From NCBI RefSeq assembly GCF_003472385.1, contig NZ_QRLV01000002.1, positions 1-64,000 of the forward strand: 64,000 bases of DNA. Direction: 5' to 3'. Of the stretch, positions 1-9,000 are shown piece by piece (within the stretch, counting starts at the first letter, position 1; every line of letters starts with the position of its first letter). The notes beneath the pieces are model-generated. The model was not told the DNA's origin and did not search any database. It worked only from the letters and a program-made list of their open reading frames with translations. Both the position numbers and the translations under genes were made by a program. Origin of the DNA: Sutterella sp. AM11-39. GTDB taxonomy: Bacteria; Pseudomonadota; Gammaproteobacteria; Burkholderiales; Burkholderiaceae_F.

Positions 1-77
1 CATTTCGTCTTGTCAAGAGCTTTTCGAAAATTTTTTGTTTTCTTTTCGCTCTTTATTGAGAAACGTAGCCTCTCAAT

Positions 78-105
78 AAAAAAAGCTTCCTGCCGGAAGC
101 CTTTT
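78..105 (-). terminator. Rho-independent terminator of the initiator tRNA gene
   Basis: Read on the minus strand, a six-base-pair stem (GCTTCC/GGAAGC, 85-90 and 95-100) with a four-base loop is followed directly by a run of seven T. It lies just 3' of the tRNA and should end its transcript. Confidence 0.85.
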
Positions 106-111
106 GGATTT

Positions 112-188
<77 letters not shown>

Positions 189-227
189 ATCCGTATTTCA
201 TCTCGCCATTGACTAGCGAGACTGTGG

Positions 228-256
228 ATATTAAAGAGGTTTCTTCTTGTTGTCAA
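228..256 (-). promoter_or_regulatory. Sigma-70 promoter of the initiator tRNA
   Basis: On the minus strand TTGACA (251-256) and TAATAT (228-233) are separated by exactly 17 bases, close to the ideal sigma-70 promoter. Initiation would fall near 221, leaving a leader of about 33 nt before the mature tRNA end at 188 for removal by RNase P. Confidence 0.8.
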
Positions 257-546
257 GTCTTTTTCTCAAAAAACTTGAATTTCCTCTCGCCTCCTCTGGA
301 CCGTCCATATGTTTTTCCTTTCATTTCAGGCTGTTAGCTTCTGAGTCTTTTATTATCCCACCTCTTAGCACTCCTCCTTCAAGTCGGTTTTCTGCCGATT
401 TTTTGCCCGATTTCAGCAGCCTCGGTAAAATTAAGGATTACGGTCGCGACCGATGCAATTGTTCGGCCTCTTATATAAGGAGGATGACGGAGAGCGGCGC
501 GCCGCACACCTTTTTTCATCAACGGCAAATCTTCCAACAGGCAACA
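257..546 (+). other. Intergenic region upstream of pyrD
   Basis: No gene is supported here. An inverted repeat TCAAGT/ACTTGA (253-278) overlaps the tRNA promoter. A perfect 12-bp palindrome, CGGTCGCGACCG, lies at 441-452, just before a TATATAAGGAGG stretch (472-483) that could hold a -10 box. In-frame codons run upstream of the chosen pyrD start to an alternative ATG at 483, but only the part from 547 resembles the enzyme. Confidence 0.5.
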
Positions 547-1599
547 ATGCTATACAAACTCGCCAAAAGCATCCTCTTTCAGATGCAGCCCGAGACCGCT
601 CACCATGTCATCATGGCCAATCTCGATTGGATCACCACGCTCGGCTTGCACAAGCTTCTTACTCACACGCCTCCCGAAGATCCCGTTGAAGTCATGGGCA
701 TTCGCTTCCCGAACACCATCGGTCTGGCGGCTGGCATGGACAAGGATGGCGAACGCGTGAGCGCTTTCGGTGCGCTTGGCTTCGGTCACGTCGAAATCGG
801 CACTATTACGCCCGTGGCTCAGCCCGGCAATCCCAAGCCCCGCTGCTTCCGAGTCATTCCTGCCGAAGGCATCGTCAACCGCATGGGCTTTAACAACGTA
901 GGCTGTGAACAGGTTCTGCGCAACCTCAAGAGCGCCGACGCCTTCCACCTGCGCGGCGGTGTGTTGGGCATCAACATCGGCAAGAACGCCGTGACCCCCA
1001 TTGAAAACGCAATCAGCGACTTCCGCATTTGTCTGGCAAAGTCCTACGACCGTGCCGACTACATTGCAGTCAACATTTCGAGCCCGAACACCAAGAATCT
1101 GCGCTCGCTGCAAGCCGAAGCCCCGCTGCGCGAACTGCTCGGCGCTCTGCGCGACGAACGCAACCGTATCATCGAAACGGAAGGAGCTCCCTACAAGCCC
1201 ATCGCCGTGAAGCTTGCTCCCGACCTTGAAAACGACGCCATCCTGCGCGCCGTTGACATCATCGTCGAACACGAGATGGACGCCGTCATCGCCACCAACA
1301 CCACAATCGATCACTCCTCCGTTCAGGGACTTCCCAACTGGAACGAAACGGGCGGTCTTTCCGGTCGTCCGCTGATGGCCCGCTCCACCGAGTGCCTCGC
1401 CATGATTACCGATCACCTCAAGGGCAAGCTCCCCGTGATCGCCTCGGGCGGCGTCATGTCGGGTGACGACGCCGTCGTGAAGATGCAGGCCGGTGCAAGT
1501 CTCGTCCAGCTCTATTCCGGCTTTGTCTACCGCGGTCCGGAACTCGTGACCGAATGCGTGGAAGCCATCGCACGCTGGCGCAAGCAACAGAACGCCTGA
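547..1599 (+). CDS. pyrD: Dihydroorotate dehydrogenase (quinone), class 2
   Basis: This enzyme oxidises dihydroorotate to orotate with quinone as acceptor, the fourth step of pyrimidine synthesis, at the inner face of the cytoplasmic membrane. The 350-residue product has the class 2 layout: an N-terminal amphipathic helical segment (MLYKLAKSILFQMQPETAHH) for membrane docking, then an FMN-binding barrel with GLAAGMDKDG near residue 60, the catalytic-serine motif NISSPNT near residue 177, and the phosphate-binding IASGGV motif near residue 299. The start at 547 gives the length usual for the family; an in-frame ATG at 483 would add 21 residues with no resemblance. It is monocistronic, followed by a terminator. 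Confidence 0.95.
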   Translation: MLYKLAKSILFQMQPETAHHVIMANLDWITTLGLHKLLTHTPPEDPVEVMGIRFPNTIGLAAGMDKDGERVSAFGALGFGHVEIGTITPVAQPGNPKPRCFRVIPAEGIVNRMGFNNVGCEQVLRNLKSADAFHLRGGVLGINIGKNAVTPIENAISDFRICLAKSYDRADYIAVNISSPNTKNLRSLQAEAPLRELLGALRDERNRIIETEGAPYKPIAVKLAPDLENDAILRAVDIIVEHEMDAVIATNTTIDHSSVQGLPNWNETGGLSGRPLMARSTECLAMITDHLKGKLPVIASGGVMSGDDAVVKMQAGASLVQLYSGFVYRGPELVTECVEAIARWRKQQNA

Positions 1600-1620
1600 T
1601 CAACTCGATTTTTCGTTCAC

Positions 1621-1651
1621 AAAGCCGCTCTCTCGCAAGGGCGGCTTTTTT
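1621..1651 (+). terminator. Terminator after pyrD
   Basis: Stem AGCCGC/GCGGCT (1623-1628 and 1641-1646) is followed by six T. Confidence 0.75.
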
Positions 1652-1772
1652 CATTCATTTTTTCACGCTGTGGAAATTGTTCAAAAATCGAGTTTGCCTT
1701 AACCGAGATCAAAAAAGTCGTTTCCGACCTCTGCAACTCATATTCTTGGCCGAAGACACGGGCTCTTTTTTG

Positions 1773-1856
1773 CGCTATCGTAGCGACCTTCGATTAAATC
1801 GCATCTCGCGCCTGATGAAAATTTTTAAAGCGACATGCGAATATAGCTAGCCATAT
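1773..1856 (+). promoter_or_regulatory. Candidate operator region upstream of the Fe-S oxidoreductase
   Basis: Two symmetric sequences precede the gene at 1877: CGCTA-tcg-TAGCG at 1773-1785, and an imperfect 16-bp palindrome centred on GCTAGC at 1841-1856. The downstream IclR-family gene makes autoregulation plausible, but nothing in the sequence proves which protein binds. Confidence 0.3.
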
Positions 1857-1876
1857 AACAACAACTTTCAAACGTC

Positions 1877-3886
1877 ATGCAAGACCTTACACCGCTGCGT
1901 CCCGCCTTCTGGAACGTTCCCCTGTGGGCGGAAATCGGCGTATACGTCATCGGCATTGCCGCCGTCGTGCTCTGCATCGCCGGCATCGTGCGCGCCGTCA
2001 AGCAACGTCAAGCCACAACTCAACCCGAACCCCTTGCCGATCGCAACGCCCGGCTTGGCCGCACTCTTCTTGAAGTGTTCTGGCAAAAACGCATTCGCGA
2101 CACCGCCGCCGGTAAAAATCACTTCGTGCTGTTCTGGGGATTCATCTTTCTTTTCTTCGGTACCGCCATTGCTACCATCGATTGGGACATTGCCTGGCTT
2201 GTCTTCGGCAAACGCATCCTGTCGGGCAATATCTACCTTGCCTACAAATTCGTTCTTGATCTCGCAGGACTCCTTGCCCTCATTGCTCTTGGTTTTAGCT
2301 TTTGGCGCCGCTTTATTTCACACGACCCCAAAGTCGAAGCCAACTGGCGTTTCGCCCTGGTGCTTGGCAGCCTCGCCTTCATCATTCTCACGGGTTTTTT
2401 ACTCGAAGCGCTGCGTCTTGCCGTTCAGCAGCCGCAATGGGCCGGCGTGAGCTTCGTGGGCAACGCCCTCGCACAGATTTTCATCGGCACTGACCCCGAA
2501 ACGCTCAAGGTCTACCACACCTTCATCTGGGTTATTCACGGTCTGGCCTCCCTGGGATTTATCGCCTCCATTCCGCTGACCTATTACGCACACCTCTTCA
2601 AGACCCCGACTTCGATCTACGTCAAGAAACCCGAACCGCGCGGTGCGCTTGCCAAAATCGAAGACATTGAAGAACAGGAACGTTTCGGCATTTCCGAATT
2701 CAGCCAGTTCGGTCGCATTGATCGCATCCGCTTCGACGGCTGCACCGAATGCGGACGCTGCACCTCCGTGTGTCCGGCTGCCGCCTCGGGTGCACCTCTG
2801 GATCCCAAGGCTCTCATCTTATCGCTCAAGGCCCGCATGAACGGCATTGATGCCGACAAGCCTCTGATCGACGGCATTGTTTCCAAGGACGCCCTTTGGA
2901 GCTGCACCACTTGCGGCGCCTGCACCAAGGTCTGTCCGGCTCAGATTCCGACTCCCGACATCATCGTTCAGATGCGCCGTCATCTGGCGCTTGAAGAAGG
3001 CGACTTCCCCGAAGGTCTGGCTCAGGCTCTGGAAAACACTTCGAGCGTCGGCAATCCCTGGGGTATGGATCCCGGAAGCCGCCTGAAGTGGGCCAAGGGA
3101 CTTGACGTTGAAATCGCCAAGCCCGGCGTCGAGTACGACGTGCTCTATTGGGTCGGCTGTTCGGCTAGTTACGATCGCCGTGCTCAGAAGATTGCGCGCG
3201 CTATGGTGGAAATTTTCCACGCCGCAGGCGTCAAGTTCGCCGTCATGAGTGAAGAGCGCTGCCACGGCGAATTCGCCCGACGAGCCGGCGAAGAATACTT
3301 GTTCCAAACGGCAGCGGCCGAAAACATCGAATCGCTTTCCAAGTACAACTTCAAGCAGATTGTGGCCGCCTGTCCGCACTGCTTCAACACGCTCAAAAAC
3401 GAGTATCCGCAGTTTGAAGGCGGCACCTTCCCGGTCACGAGCCATGTGCAATTCATCGCCAAACTGCTCGAAGAAAAGCGCATTTCGCCCAAACTGGCGC
3501 AAGCCGGCAGCGTCACCTTCCACGACGCCTGTTATCTGGCGCGCCACAACGGAATCGGACGCGATCCTCGCACGATTCTCGAGACGATCGGCGTCAAGCT
3601 CAAGGACCCCGAAAAACGTGGCTGCAACGCTATGTGCTGCGGCGCAGGCGGAGCACAAATCTTCATGGACAAGCCTTCGCGCATCAACATCCTTCGTCTT
3701 GAGCAACTCAACAAAACCGGAACTGACGAAATTGCCGTTTCCTGCCCGCACTGCCTCACCATGCTCACGAGTGCACAGGCTCAAACCTGCGGACGGGACG
3801 AAACGCCCAAACCTGTACGTGACATCGCTGAAATCGTTGCGCAAGCTCTTACGCAATCGACCGTCAATCCCGAAAAGGAGTGCTAA
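1877..3886 (+). CDS. Membrane-bound (Fe-S) oxidoreductase, ETF:quinone oxidoreductase/DgcB-like
   Basis: The 669-residue protein joins an N-terminal membrane domain of about five helices (residues 15-240, NarI/cytochrome b-like) to a cytoplasmic HdrD-like part. Two 4Fe-4S motifs follow, CTECGRCTSVCP near 289 and CTTCGACTKVCP near 341, then a NPWG motif and two cysteine-rich CCG domains. The second CCG domain is canonical (MCCGAGG, about 585). The first reads ERCHGEFARR near 459. This layout is known from enzymes that pass electrons from electron-transfer flavoprotein to (mena)quinone, and also from DgcB of dimethylglycine breakdown. No etfAB or dehydrogenase gene is adjacent, so the electron donor is unknown. 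An IclR regulator follows after 3 nt and is likely cotranscribed. Confidence 0.75.
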   Translation: MQDLTPLRPAFWNVPLWAEIGVYVIGIAAVVLCIAGIVRAVKQRQATTQPEPLADRNARLGRTLLEVFWQKRIRDTAAGKNHFVLFWGFIFLFFGTAIATIDWDIAWLVFGKRILSGNIYLAYKFVLDLAGLLALIALGFSFWRRFISHDPKVEANWRFALVLGSLAFIILTGFLLEALRLAVQQPQWAGVSFVGNALAQIFIGTDPETLKVYHTFIWVIHGLASLGFIASIPLTYYAHLFKTPTSIYVKKPEPRGALAKIEDIEEQERFGISEFSQFGRIDRIRFDGCTECGRCTSVCPAAASGAPLDPKALILSLKARMNGIDADKPLIDGIVSKDALWSCTTCGACTKVCPAQIPTPDIIVQMRRHLALEEGDFPEGLAQALENTSSVGNPWGMDPGSRLKWAKGLDVEIAKPGVEYDVLYWVGCSASYDRRAQKIARAMVEIFHAAGVKFAVMSEERCHGEFARRAGEEYLFQTAAAENIESLSKYNFKQIVAACPHCFNTLKNEYPQFEGGTFPVTSHVQFIAKLLEEKRISPKLAQAGSVTFHDACYLARHNGIGRDPRTILETIGVKLKDPEKRGCNAMCCGAGGAQIFMDKPSRINILRLEQLNKTGTDEIAVSCPHCLTMLTSAQAQTCGRDETPKPVRDIAEIVAQALTQSTVNPEKEC

Positions 3887-3889
3887 GCC

Positions 3890-4708
3890 ATGCCTTCCAA
3901 ATCAGACAACGCTGAAGTTTCGAAAGCCTCCCCCAAGGACAAAATTAAGCAAGTGCAGGTGCTCGAGCGAGCACGCCGCATCCTGCGCACACTTGCCGAT
4001 TGCCCGGCGCCGGTCAGTTTGCATGAAATTTCCGAGATGACCGAAATTCACATGTCGACCGTGCACCGTCTTCTGTGGAATCTCTGCCAGGACGGCCTCG
4101 TCGATCGCATGAACAACGGCCGTTGGCGCCTGGGGCTGACTTTCCTTGAATACGGCAGCCTCGTGCGCGATCGACTTGATATTCGCGAGAAAGCGATCGG
4201 CGTGATGCAGCTTTTGTTCGAGCGCACCGGTCAAACGATCAACCTCGCGATCCGCCGCAACGACTCGATCATGTACATTGAGCACGTTTATGCTCCCGGC
4301 ACGGGCGTTCGTCTGGCGCGCCGCATCGGCGCCATGGCTCCCTTGCACTGCACAAGCGGCGGCAAGCTCTTTTTGAGCGATATGCCCCCCGAAGAAGTGA
4401 GCGCCTACATCAGCCGCACGGGACTGGCGCCGCGCACGCAGCACTCGATCTGCACACCCGAAAAGCTCATCATGGAAATCAACCGCGTCAAAGAGCTCGG
4501 CTGGGCCGACGACAAGGAAGAACTGGAAACAGGCATTCGCTGCATCGGCGCTCCGATTCGCGACAAGACCGGCCGCATTGTGGCCACCGTCACCGTCGCT
4601 TCGAGCATCGAAATGCGCCACAAGCCCGACTGGGTACGGCATCTTCTGAGCGCCGTCAACGCCGTTTCGGCTTCTCTGGGATGGCTTGCTCCGGACAACC
4701 GCATCTGA
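3890..4708 (+). CDS. IclR-family transcriptional regulator
   Basis: The 272-residue product has an N-terminal winged helix-turn-helix (about residues 20-80, with ISEMTEIHMSTVHRLL as the helix-turn-helix) and a C-terminal IclR effector domain. Family landmarks in that domain are GAMAPLHCTSGGKLFL and the ETGIRCIGAPI stretch near 220. Known relatives control carbon-source catabolism by binding small acids. The start at 3890 has an AAGGAG Shine-Dalgarno sequence lying within the end of the upstream oxidoreductase gene. That tight coupling suggests it regulates the oxidoreductase or the pathway feeding it. The ligand cannot be read from sequence. Confidence 0.88.
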   Translation: MPSKSDNAEVSKASPKDKIKQVQVLERARRILRTLADCPAPVSLHEISEMTEIHMSTVHRLLWNLCQDGLVDRMNNGRWRLGLTFLEYGSLVRDRLDIREKAIGVMQLLFERTGQTINLAIRRNDSIMYIEHVYAPGTGVRLARRIGAMAPLHCTSGGKLFLSDMPPEEVSAYISRTGLAPRTQHSICTPEKLIMEINRVKELGWADDKEELETGIRCIGAPIRDKTGRIVATVTVASSIEMRHKPDWVRHLLSAVNAVSASLGWLAPDNRI

Positions 4709-4763
4709 CGTTCACAAAGACAAAACGGACGCCGGCTTTTCCGCTGCGTCCGTTCCACGATTT

Positions 4764-4797
4764 CAAACGGGAGTTTCTATGGCTCCCGTTTTCGTTT
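4764..4797 (+). terminator. Terminator between the IclR gene and the racemase gene
   Basis: Stem AAACGGGAG/CTCCCGTTT with a nine-base loop ends in a T-rich tail (TTTTCGTTT). A second inverted repeat AACGGACGC/GCGTCCGTT lies just before it (4724-4754). The pair separates two converging genes. Confidence 0.7.
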
Positions 4798-4803
4798 AAG
4801 CGT

Positions 4804-5916
4804 TCAGAGCACGCCGCGTTCGGCGGCTACTTCCTGCGCCACCTTCACCACGCGGCGGGCCAGAGCCGATGTCGGATCAATGATGAAGACTTCCTTGCCG
4901 GCAATCGTCATGAACCCCTCATCAAGGATAAGCGGCAGTTCGGTGCATCCCAGAATCAGCACATTGCAGCCATGCGTCTTAACGAGATACTCGGCCGCAC
5001 TGCAGAGATCCTCGCGGCACACGCCGTCGGTAAAGCCCGCCTTGGCGCCCTGAGGTCCGTAAATGGCGGCCATCACGCGCGCCTGATGTTCGTCATCGGG
5101 CACGTACATGGGCATTCCCATGGCTTCGGCCTTCTGACCGTAGAGCCCGGAGCGCACCGTACCGGTCGTCGCCATCAAGCCGATCACAGCCTTGTCGCCG
5201 AACTTCTCCTGAATCTCCTGCATCGTCACCTGCTGCATATTGATGAAGGGAATGCCGACGAAGGGTTCGATCAAAGCCACAAAAGCGTGCGCAGTGTTGC
5301 ACGGCACAATGATGCAGTCACAATCGTCTTCTTCAAGGCGCTTGGCACAGTTGTACATGGAAAGCGTCGGGTTGTCACCGCCTTCGAGCAAGCACTTCGT
5401 GCGATCCGGAATCTGAGGATTCTGTTCGACCACGAGCTTGAAGTGTTCCTGATCAGTCTTGGCGGGCGTCGCCTTGACAATCTTGTCGTACAGATCAACC
5501 GTCGCGGCAGGTCCCAGACCACCGATCATGCCCACTTTAAAGGGCTTGGGCAGCGGTGTGACGTCGGCGGTCAAAAGAGCCTGAGCGTACTCGGCGGCCG
5601 ACAAGCGGCCCGAATCGCAGGCAGGGTCGATCAGACGCACAGTAAATTCCGTCTGCAGCTCCGCAAAGAAGCGATGAGGGCATCCGCAGGCAAAGCCGAT
5701 CACGTCGGCGCCGGCTTTCTGCAGTCGCTTTACCGCATTGAAGTTGTTGATCTTGCGTGCCGCTTCCTTGAGCGCATCCGTCGCATCGGCGGGTGCCTCC
5801 ACGAAGTCGCCTTCGTCGAGCAATACCGTTACGGATGCATCCTTGGCAAGAATCGCCGCCTTGATCTCAAGAGCCGTGTCGCAATGGTGGCCAACCACAA
5901 GACCGATGGTTTTCAC
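4804..5916 (-). CDS. Aspartate/glutamate racemase family protein with extra N-terminal domain
   Basis: The C-terminal 240 residues form a complete Asp/Glu racemase-type domain with MIGGLGPAATVDLY at 130-143 and the two catalytic cysteines expected for a cofactor-independent racemase, Cys206 in VPCNTAH and Cys324 in LGCTELPL. Stand-alone family members are about 230-240 residues; this one has 370. The first 125 residues look like a second, partial Rossmann-like half of the same fold, with KAGADVIGFACGCPHRF in place of the usual cysteine motif. D-amino-acid production for the cell wall or for amino-acid metabolism is possible; the substrate is not known. It is transcribed alone. Confidence 0.8.
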   Translation of the reverse strand: MKTIGLVVGHHCDTALEIKAAILAKDASVTVLLDEGDFVEAPADATDALKEAARKINNFNAVKRLQKAGADVIGFACGCPHRFFAELQTEFTVRLIDPACDSGRLSAAEYAQALLTADVTPLPKPFKVGMIGGLGPAATVDLYDKIVKATPAKTDQEHFKLVVEQNPQIPDRTKCLLEGGDNPTLSMYNCAKRLEEDDCDCIIVPCNTAHAFVALIEPFVGIPFINMQQVTMQEIQEKFGDKAVIGLMATTGTVRSGLYGQKAEAMGMPMYVPDDEHQARVMAAIYGPQGAKAGFTDGVCREDLCSAAEYLVKTHGCNVLILGCTELPLILDEGFMTIAGKEVFIIDPTSALARRVVKVAQEVAAERGVL

Positions 5917-6041
5917 TTTTTCTCTCCTCCAACTCTAAGAGCGCACAAACGCCGCCCGCACCCTCGTCGTCGGGCTTCGTCTGTATCCTACTGAAAGGAT
6001 AACCGCTTCGCGCCGAACTGTCTTCAACGAGCTCTTCAAAC

Positions 6042-9000
6042 TTAGAGCCTTCTTAGGGCTTCCCACTGTTTGGCGAGTCGCTTGACACTCACTGGCATCG
6101 GTGTGCGCAATTCTTGTGCAAACAACGACACGCGAAGTTCTTCAATCATCCAACGGAAATTTTCCAACCGCTCGTCGACGGAACCCTTACGGGCCGCCAT
6201 CTCGCGAGCAAGGGGCACGGCAAGCTTTTGGATTTCGGCAGTGTGCCCCGCGTCACGCACCGGATCATTGCGCAGACGCTCCAGACGCACATTGATCGCC
6301 TTGACGTAACGCGGATAGTGCTTGAGGCGTTCAAACGGCATGTTCAGCAGGAAATGCGGCACAAAGAGTCCCTGCAACTGACTTTCGATGTCCTTGACCG
6401 CCTCCGGAAAGGCGCGCGCGGCCTGCAGTCTCTTGTTGAGTCCCGTGAGTTCGGCCGCCACGGTTTCCATCAGACGCAGGTACTCACCGCCGATGAGCGT
6501 CAGACGCGAGCGTGCCTCGTCCTTTTTCTGTTGAAACTGCAGCTCATTGACCGGCCAGTCGCCTTGCATCGCAGCGGTCTCGACGGCTGCTGCCGTCAAG
6601 TCCGAACGCAATTCTTCAAAGCTCTCAAAACGCTTGGCGATCGGCGCAATGACGGCACACTGCATCTGCACGCGCTGCAATCCGTTCAGATTGCGCTCCA
6701 AATAACGCACTTGTTCACGAAGTTGCAACTGAAAAAGCCGCCGCAAACCGGCGCGATGCGCCTTTCGAGCATCCTGCAAATCGTCAAACACGTCCAGAGC
6801 ACACGAATCTCCCTTGTCCACCAAAGCCGGATGTCCTATCAGCGTGAGCCCCCGGCGGCGAATTTCCATGAGTTCCGGCAATTCCCCAAACGTCCAATTG
6901 GTAATGTTGTCTGTCAGGTCCGCCGAAACGGAAGCGTCGGCCTGAGCCACATTGCGGAAAGTCTCCTGCGCCTGAGTACCGAACTCGGCACGAAGCTCGG
7001 CCAAATTTCGGCCCATTCCGATCTGCCGCCCGTGTTCGTCAAGCACCTTGAAGTTCATAAACAGGTGCGGCTGCAACATTTCAAGCTTAAAGTCGGTGCG
7101 CTCGCAAGTCGTCCCGGTCTGTTCTCGAATGTCGGCAATCAACGCGTCCACTAGCGTTTTGGACTGTACCTGTACACCGCCCGTTCTCTCGAAAAATCCG
7201 TCGGCGTACTTGTCGATCGGCACACAATGGCGACGATAGCGCTGCGGCAGCGATTTGACGAGCGCTCTGACCTTTTCCTTAAGCATACCGGGCACCAGCC
7301 ACTCGCAGCGCACAGCATCGATCTGATTGAGCGCGAAAATCGGCACGGCAAGCGTGACGCCGTCTCGGGGAGAACCTGGTTCGAAATGATAAGTGAGCGC
7401 CATTTCGATACCGGCAGCGCGGTAGGTCTTGGGATACCACTGCACGGTGACGCCGCTTGCGTCATGTCGCATCAGATCATCGCGCTTCATGAAGAGAACT
7501 TTCGGATTCTCTTTTTCCGCGACACGACGCCACTTTTCAAACGTGGAGCCACCCACGACCGATGCATCCAGAATCTTGTCGTAAAAGGCGTAGATCGTCT
7601 CGTCGTCAACGAGCACGTCCGGGCGACGCGTCTTGTTTTCGATCTCTTCGATTTCTCGCACCAAGCGCTTGTTGTGCGCAAAGAAAGGCGCACGCGTTTC
7701 GTACAATCCTTCGACCAGCGCCTGACGAATGAATATGTCGCGTGCCACGACCGGATCGTGCGGCGCAAATTGCACACGGCGATCGGTGTACACGGGCAAG
7801 CCGTAAAGCGTACCGCGCTCAAGCGCCACCACTTCGGCACGCGTCTTTTCCCAATGCGGCTCGCTCCAACTCTTTTTGATGAGGTGGCCGGCAGCCCTCT
7901 CAATCCATTCGGGTTCAATATCGGCCACACATCGCGCAAACAAGCGGCTTGTTTCCACCAACTCGGAAGCCATCAGCCATTTACCGGCCTTCTTTGCCAA
8001 CGCAGAACCCGGCCAGACCCAAAAACGAATGCCGCGCGCTCCCAGATAGGGAGCCGCCCGCAGGTCGGCCGACAAATCACGCATACCGAGATTGCCCAAA
8101 AGCCCTGTCAGAAGAGAGGCATGCAAGGCCTCGTAGTCGGCCGGTTCCTCACTCGTCTTCCAGCCGATTTCTTCCGTGAGTTCCTTCAGTTGACGCCACA
8201 CATCGCGCCACTCTCGCATACGACGAGGAGAAATGAAGTTGCGATGCAGCTTTTCGGTGAGCTCTCGATTGCTTGTCTTATTGGCGCGCTCGGTCTCGAA
8301 CCAATTCCAAATGTTGATATAGCTCAGGAAGTCACTTGACTCATCGGCAAATCGTTTGTGCGCCTGATCGGCTTGCTGCTGCGCGGGAAGCGGACGTTCG
8401 CGCGGATCCTGCACGGCAAGCCCCGAAACCACCACCAATGCTTCCTTGAGTGCTCCGCGACGAGAGGCTTCGAGCAACATACGGGAAAGCTTCGGGTCAA
8501 CAGGCAGGCGCGAGAGCATGCGACCGACGTCAGTAAGTTCTCCGTTTTTCTCCAACGCATGAAGTTCCGACAGAATGGCGTAACCGTCGGCAATAGCTTT
8601 GGGCGGAGGCGGCTGCACGAAATCGAAGTCACGTACGTCGCCCAACTTCAAAGCCTTCATGCGCAAAATGACGGCTGCCAGATTCGAACGCACGATTTCC
8701 GGATCGGTGTAGTCCGGGCGTCTGGCCCAATCGTTTTCGTCGTAGAGACGAATGCAGATGCCGTCGGCCACGCGTCCGCAACGGCCGGCGCGCTGATTGG
8801 CCGAAGCCTTGCTCACGGGTTCAACCAACAGCTGCTCGACCTTGTTGCGATAGCTATAGCGCTTGATGCGCGCAAGTCCCGTGTCAACCACATACCGAAT
8901 GCCGGGAACCGTAATCGACGTTTCGGCCACGTTGGTAGCCAACACAATGCGCCGGACGCCGCCGCTTTTGAACACTCGTTCTTGCTCCTGCGCAGAAAGC

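Noticed and set aside
1..77. Gene fragment at the left edge
   Set aside because: The bases are A+T-rich and contain no frame with recognisable protein or RNA; they appear to be the region beyond the tRNA terminator.
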